This document shows positions 59,065 through 64,000 of a DNA stretch of 64,000 bases, piece after piece. A program made the translations under genes and the position numbers. This DNA is from Polytrichum commune (taxonomy: Eukaryota; Streptophyta; Polytrichopsida; Polytrichales; Polytrichaceae). Every line of letters starts with the position of its first letter. Within the stretch, counting starts at the first letter, position 1. The notes under the pieces were generated by a model, which was not told the origin of the DNA, did not search any database, and saw only the letters and a list, made by a program, of their open reading frames with translations. Location: NCBI GenBank assembly GCA_950295325.1, contig OX485808.1:33438527-33502526 (forward strand), given 5' to 3'.

Positions 59065-59285
59065 AGTGGACCAGAGATTTTTGGGCATTCATAATCGGTT
59101 GAGATCCTTAGTGTTTGCAAGCCCAACCGATCACATGTTGACATCCTCTGGTTTTCCTATATTGTTAATTTCAGGCATATTCTATAAATTCCTCATAAAA
59201 TGATGGATCATTTTGCCACAGTCTTCAACTCCAACCCGTTATTCCTCAAACTTATTCCGGTTATTCCTCAGACTCAATGCTCCTA
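59065..59285 (+). repeat. AACCGG-rich dispersed repeat, copy f
   Basis: It has AGAGATTTTTGGGCATTCAT, AATCGGTTGAGATCC, CAAGCCCAACCGATCACATG, AGGCATATTCTATAAATTCC, CTTCAACTCCAACCC and CCTCAAACTTATTCCGG. Confidence 0.75.
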
Positions 59286-59659
59286 CACTTCACTGCCGAT
59301 CCCAACAGAATGAGTCCAGCAATGGATGGATGCGTTTGTGGATATAAGTATGGAGCGATTATCATCCATCTCCACTGCAGCTTCATGCGTCCTTCCTCTA
59401 TGACTAAATCTTTCTCGAGCTCGTATTTTGTTACACGCTTAAGTCATGTTGGTGAGCGGGTCTTAAGCACACACTTTTCTCTCTTGCACCCACTTCTTGG
59501 AGGGATGAAAACCCGCAATTAGTGGGAGATATTCAGCAAATTCAAATTGTGTCTGTACCCATTATCCTCATGAGATACTGAGCTCATATGACCATCTTTT
59601 TCATTGTCAAGTGAGGATTGTTTTGCTCATTGGATGATCATATGGGTTTCTCCACTTAT

Positions 59660-59805
59660 GTTCTCTATTGAACTAAGAATGGTGAACAACTTTTGAGCAC
59701 GTACTCCAATTTTGTTGAGACACATGTTTTTTTTTATATCCGTTCTTAGATCCACACATTATCATATGTCACTCAAACATAGGTGTCCATTTACGAGGAT
59801 AGTTT
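59660..59805 (+). repeat. family-B dispersed repeat
   Basis: It has TATTGAACTAAGAATGG, TTTTGAGCACGTACTCCAAT, CGTTCTTAGATCC and CACTCAAACATAGGTGTCCA, as in the other family-B copies. Confidence 0.65.
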
Positions 59806-62339
59806 AGTTATACCCACTTATCTTAGTAAATATTTGAAGGTTTTGGTCTACACTAAATGTCCCAAGTAGTGAAGGTGGGCTAATAGTGAGGGGTGGGAAA
59901 TAGTCAAGGTGATGCTAAATTTCTTTACGCTATGATACCACTAGTGCCACCAATTTCAAGTGCAACAATGTGCTCAACAACAACCAGAATATGTCGAAAT
60001 TATGAAACACATCTATTTTGGCACATTGTGATTGTGCATTGGAAGAATTCATGGCGCCTAGGAGTTATGAAATTGAACGACCCAAACTAGTCTTGGTGAT
60101 TGTTGCCCAATATAGACCATAATGAAGAACTATATAGCGCTAAAGACTTGGGTATTGTAGGGGTGATTATTGGGGAGAGGTGCAACCGGTGCCTTCACTA
60201 TTACGTTACGGTTTTGCTTGGTCAATAAGAGCATTTGGCAACAAACCTCAAAGCGGCCAAAAGCCCACACCATGACATTGCCGAAAGCCACTCCCACTCC
60301 GTGCTCCCATCTTGCAACCCATGGGGCCCATATAAGCTTGGTTGACACTCAAGTGTCTTTCCTTCAAGTTTCTCTTTAGGTGAACCTAATATAATCTCAA
60401 TATTGCCAATTGAAAGGATATATTGTCAATGCTTTTGCCATTCAAGTGACCTTGACAATAAAGAAAACAATAGCTGAGATCAAGTTGTTCATTACTTTCG
60501 CAAAGGCCACATCAATAAATGTGCTCGGCAACCAAGAAGGCTAGTGTGCCAACAAGGAGTGTACAAAGTCTACCCAACCACAATTTGGTAGCTAAAGCGG
60601 ATGCTCATGACATGATTTCTACTCATATTCAAGAGTTTGGACTTTGTTGTCAAAGAATGCTTAGCTTCTAAATATTTGGATAGAAGATGATCGGTGCAAT
60701 AATTAATTAGTTCAAAGTTATAAGGCCCACACTAAGAGAAGAAAGAGAGTAAGGTAAGTAGGCTTCACGACTAGGATGCACTCTTCATGCCATGTACAAA
60801 CTACCGTGAGTGTAGAAAAGGGTTTCCCTTGAGGCATTGGAGAACATAATACATGACGGGGACATAATATTTCATTGTAGTCTCTAGAAATAAAATGCTA
60901 CTGAGATTTTAAAAGTAGAGGTAGAGGTATAAAAGGTGGTCCAAAAGTTTGGAGAAAAAATTGACGATAAATGTATTGTTTGTGTTTGATGGAATGGAGA
61001 GGGAGGTGGAGGCAACGTCTTCATTGCCCTCCATGACAATTATGATGCTTTGGGGGCGCACTTAGTCTTTAGTTTTGAACTCCACAAGTCCAAAGATACA
61101 ACACCATAAATCCACCATCATGTAAGATTTGGTAGTATCTGTAATAGATTTTGTCAAAATATACATACCTTGAACTATGGATTTATATCGTGAATGAATT
61201 ATAGGGAAAAAAATATGGATAGGTGTCTTGGGCAATATGTAGGTAAAATACATGGTTCTCCATGAAATTGGATACGAGGCCAATAATGTTGTTAAATTGC
61301 GTAAGTCTTGTAGAAGAGGGTGTGAACGGGTATGGATATTGGCGATACAGGCTTATTCCCTTGAATCCACAAATTGTATGGTTTGTATGCCTTCCTCTTT
61401 GCACTTGGAATTGCTAACATTATAGCTCCATGTTAGGGTTTTGAACAGTTGGTATTGACAAAAACTATTGTTTAGAGGGAGATTTGTTTGAGTTAGTTGG
61501 TTGTTACATGTTTTGCGCGCCAAAAACGTGAACATCTAAAAATGCTATTATATTTAATGAAGCAAAGGTAGATATCCAAAAAGGGGCCCTAAAGTTGAGA
61601 GACAATATTAAATATAGACATGTAAGTTTCATCAACTTCACATTTTCATCCATTGTTTTCATATGGGCATAGTCCTCAATGACTGCCATGCATCTTGTTG
61701 TTAGGTTAGATTTGGGTTCTAGGCTTTTATAAACCAAAGGCTCTTGGAGCTCTCATGGGTTTCCTTTAGTTATGCTCTTTAGATTGTGGCTAAGTTAGGG
61801 TGGGTTTCCATGTAGGCCGTCGCCCACTAGATTCTGGATAATAGTTGGTCAGAGGTGTTCACTTGTAGTTAAGCACAAGCCGCAATCCAACCACATTCGG
61901 GCAATTTGCTAGAATGTGGAGGGCTATTGACGCAAGCCGCTAGACTGTCATGTTAAGCCCACTAAAGAATCTTTCAACCTACAAGTGTCGGTCGCTAAAG
62001 AATTAAGACCAATTGATGACTCGAGAGAACCAATGATAGTCTAGAACTCCATCCTTGGTAACCGGGAGGAGGAGGTTTGTAGGCGTGCCAAATTTGAGAA
62101 TATGGGAGTAGCAAGTTGGTACATATGAACCCTACCCCACCAGGTTCCATTTGCATATGGTCGTGTTTGTTCTTATTCACACTAGAATCAGGTGGGCGAG
62201 CGGCCTACTTAAAAACTCACCCTTATTGTGTGTGCTCTTGTCTTTGTTTGTTTGGTACAATCATTGAGTTACATGCTATGAATGAAAAACATTCAACAAC
62301 TTTCTCTTTGGAAAAGTGAAAGTGGATTTTGTATATATT
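59806..62339. other. noncoding stretch, no gene supported
   Basis: Short frames on both strands show no domain. A patch near 60500 reads FRKGHINKC, faintly like a retroelement zinc finger, but too short to call. Confidence 0.4.
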
Positions 62340-62590
62340 AAAGGATCATTTAAGTCATGATGTATAGTTTGTATATGTAATAGAGGCATTTCTCACATGA
62401 AATTGAAAAGCTTAGTATAAATACATGAGTTCATTTTTCACATGTTTTTAGCATGTTTACATACGTTTTCCTCTATAAATTTCTCGTATATAGGGGTTTA
62501 AATTGAACAACGAGCCATGCACGTCATTTAAGGTTCCCATGAAGAGTCCACCCCCTAGGTACATTGGACATTCCCATATTTCCAGTAAAG
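62340..62590 (+). repeat. dispersed repeat, pair of 38660-38900
   Basis: It shares the blocks listed for 38660-38900, including GAGTTCATTTTTC, CTCTATAAATTTCTCGTATA and CCATGCACGTCATTTAAGG. Confidence 0.7.
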
Positions 62591-63119
62591 AGTGGGTCAC
62601 ATCAAACAACCCACCTTGAGAAATTACATAAGTATAGCCCTCATCTTGAACACTGAAAGCAAAACAATAAGCTACATTTAATTCTTGGTTGCACACACAC
62701 AGTCATAAAATTTTACACCAAGTGCACCTCTTGAGTTCCAGTGGGGAATTAGGAATTCAATTGCCATGCCGTTTTCTTCGCCCATATATATATATATATG
62801 TACGATTTCATAAAATGTATTAAGGCATGTTTTGCTTATTTAGGGAACTTAAAATTGAAGAATCCCGTATGGTTGTTCGATAAATTCACCCTGCTAATAG
62901 GTTTGAATGGGAAAGATATTACATATATGGATTTTTAAAAGCCCTCATAACTCATAATAAGTTCATAATAAAGCATGAAATTGTTACAAGAAAATTATCT
63001 TATGTAAAAATAAGGTACAACAAAATGTAGTTAGGCATATTTTTATTGTTTTTTATAGTTATTTAATTATATCTTTTGACCCTTGCATAATAAATTTCCT
63101 CTTTATTCCTTCATTATCC

Positions 63120-63350
63120 TTTGTGGTGAATATGGAGGTCAACCATGTTAAGAAAAAACATATAATTAGACTCATCTTGTTGGGCTCTTTGCAAGAAGAC
63201 AAAATTCATTGGAAGAATAAGATTTATGAAAGGAAAATAACCATGATATAACAAAAAATAAATCTCTTATTATAAAAGCCGGGTTTCTCCCCCACCCCTC
63301 ATTAGGATATTGACGCTGCATGATTTTCAAAGCACTAGAAGAAGAAATAT
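63120..63350 (+). repeat. dispersed repeat, pair of 57800-58085
   Basis: See the paired copy. The match ends at CAAAGCACTAGAAGAAGAAA, where the two copies part. Confidence 0.8.
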
Positions 63351-63470
63351 GCCAACGTCGTCCTTCCGGACTTCTTCTCCCACCAGCGGTGGGCCTTTGG
63401 CCCCGAGTGGCTCGTTAAGTCTCAATCAATATAGAAGTTCACATTCATTTAAGATATTCATTTGTCCCAT

Positions 63471-63690
63471 ATCCAATGTCTAGGGAGATATTTGGGCATG
63501 CATAATCAATCAAGATCCCAGTGTTGTTTCCAAGGCCAACCGGTCACATGTTCTGTTCTTCGAAGGTATATTCTATAGAGTCCTCTAAAAAGGTCGGTGA
63601 ATATCCTAAAGTCTTTAGCTTCAAAAGGTTATTTCTCAAACTCAACCGGTTCGTCTATAATTACAGGTCGGCTCTTCCCATTCATTGCCC
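63471..63690 (+). repeat. AACCGG-rich dispersed repeat, copy g
   Basis: It has ATCCAATGTCTAGGGAGATA, CATAATCAATCAAGATCCCA, CCAAGGCCAACCGGTCACAT, GTATATTCTATAGAGTCC, CTCAAACTCAACCGGTTCG and CTTCCCATTCATTGC. A family-paired block (63780-63935) follows. Confidence 0.8.
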
Positions 63691-64000
63691 GCATGCATGG
63701 AAGGGGCGAACTCTTTTCCCACAACTAGTACCATCTCCCAGTCACAAACAAAAAAACCATCACCCCTCCATGTATAATAGATAACGCCCAAAACATCTTA
63801 CAAGGAATGACAAATTAATAATGCTAGGTTTACATTTAGTGTTGGTGACACTACAAGGGCAGTTCACAAACACTATGGAGCAAAGACACTAAATAGAAGT
63901 GGTGACACTAAATACGATATTTCTTGTAGTACTAAGCATGTGTAATATTTAACAGGTACGGTTACCTCACATACTTTCGGTTTCTAACTCTTGTGGAGTA

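Noticed and set aside
60490-60600. Retroelement zinc-finger-like FRKGHINKC
   Set aside because: Too short and lacking the first Cys pair.

Overview
This is a nuclear segment from a land plant with a repeat-rich genome. The evidence is spliced plant-type genes, a Ty1/copia element, a Mutator-like transposase remnant, several hAT-type MITEs, a tRNA-derived SINE and an LTR with an antisense 5S-like domain of the Cassandra type. Cassandra points to a vascular plant. I cannot fix the species; a lycophyte or fern is possible, but that is a weak inference.

Layout. 1-6842: a decayed copia element (left end outside the window) broken by a solo LTR and by two copies of a 348-bp element with homopolymer G/C ends. 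A third copy sits just downstream, in a duplicated segment whose empty sister site lies at 23837. 6843-16100: Mutator-like transposase remnant, tandem repeats, a perfect 78-bp palindrome and small MITEs. 16110-26000: a local duplication cluster with two B3-domain genes, one intact and one broken PhzF-family gene, and four copies of another repeat in both orientations. 27310-28080: an intact NAD(P)-binding SDR of the At5g02240 type, with a duplicated 3' end. 29482-35111: a nine-exon plastid protein with a heme-oxygenase-like fold, whose introns carry a 4-unit tandem array, the Cassandra LTR and a hAT MITE. 36700-41063: mostly noncoding. 41064-43196: a 710-aa BAG-domain protein with an IQ motif. 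44768-46197: a 720-bp CTCGGGGG-ended hAT element and a SINE, both with clear target duplications. 47826-54000: a graveyard of fragments from unrelated housekeeping genes (SF3B5, DnaJ, NAP1, NADH-cytochrome b5 reductase), followed by a 2.46-kb terminal-inverted-repeat element. 57000-64000: dispersed repeats and no gene I can support.

The genes that look intact are the PhzF, SDR, heme-oxygenase-like and BAG genes, and perhaps the two B3 genes. They do not form a pathway; plant genes here are independent units. The strongest novelty is in the repeats: a hAT-like family sharing CTCGGGGG ends whose short members end in G/C homopolymers, a dispersed AACCGG-rich repeat with at least seven copies, and the palindrome with its adjacent AACCGGTT MITE.
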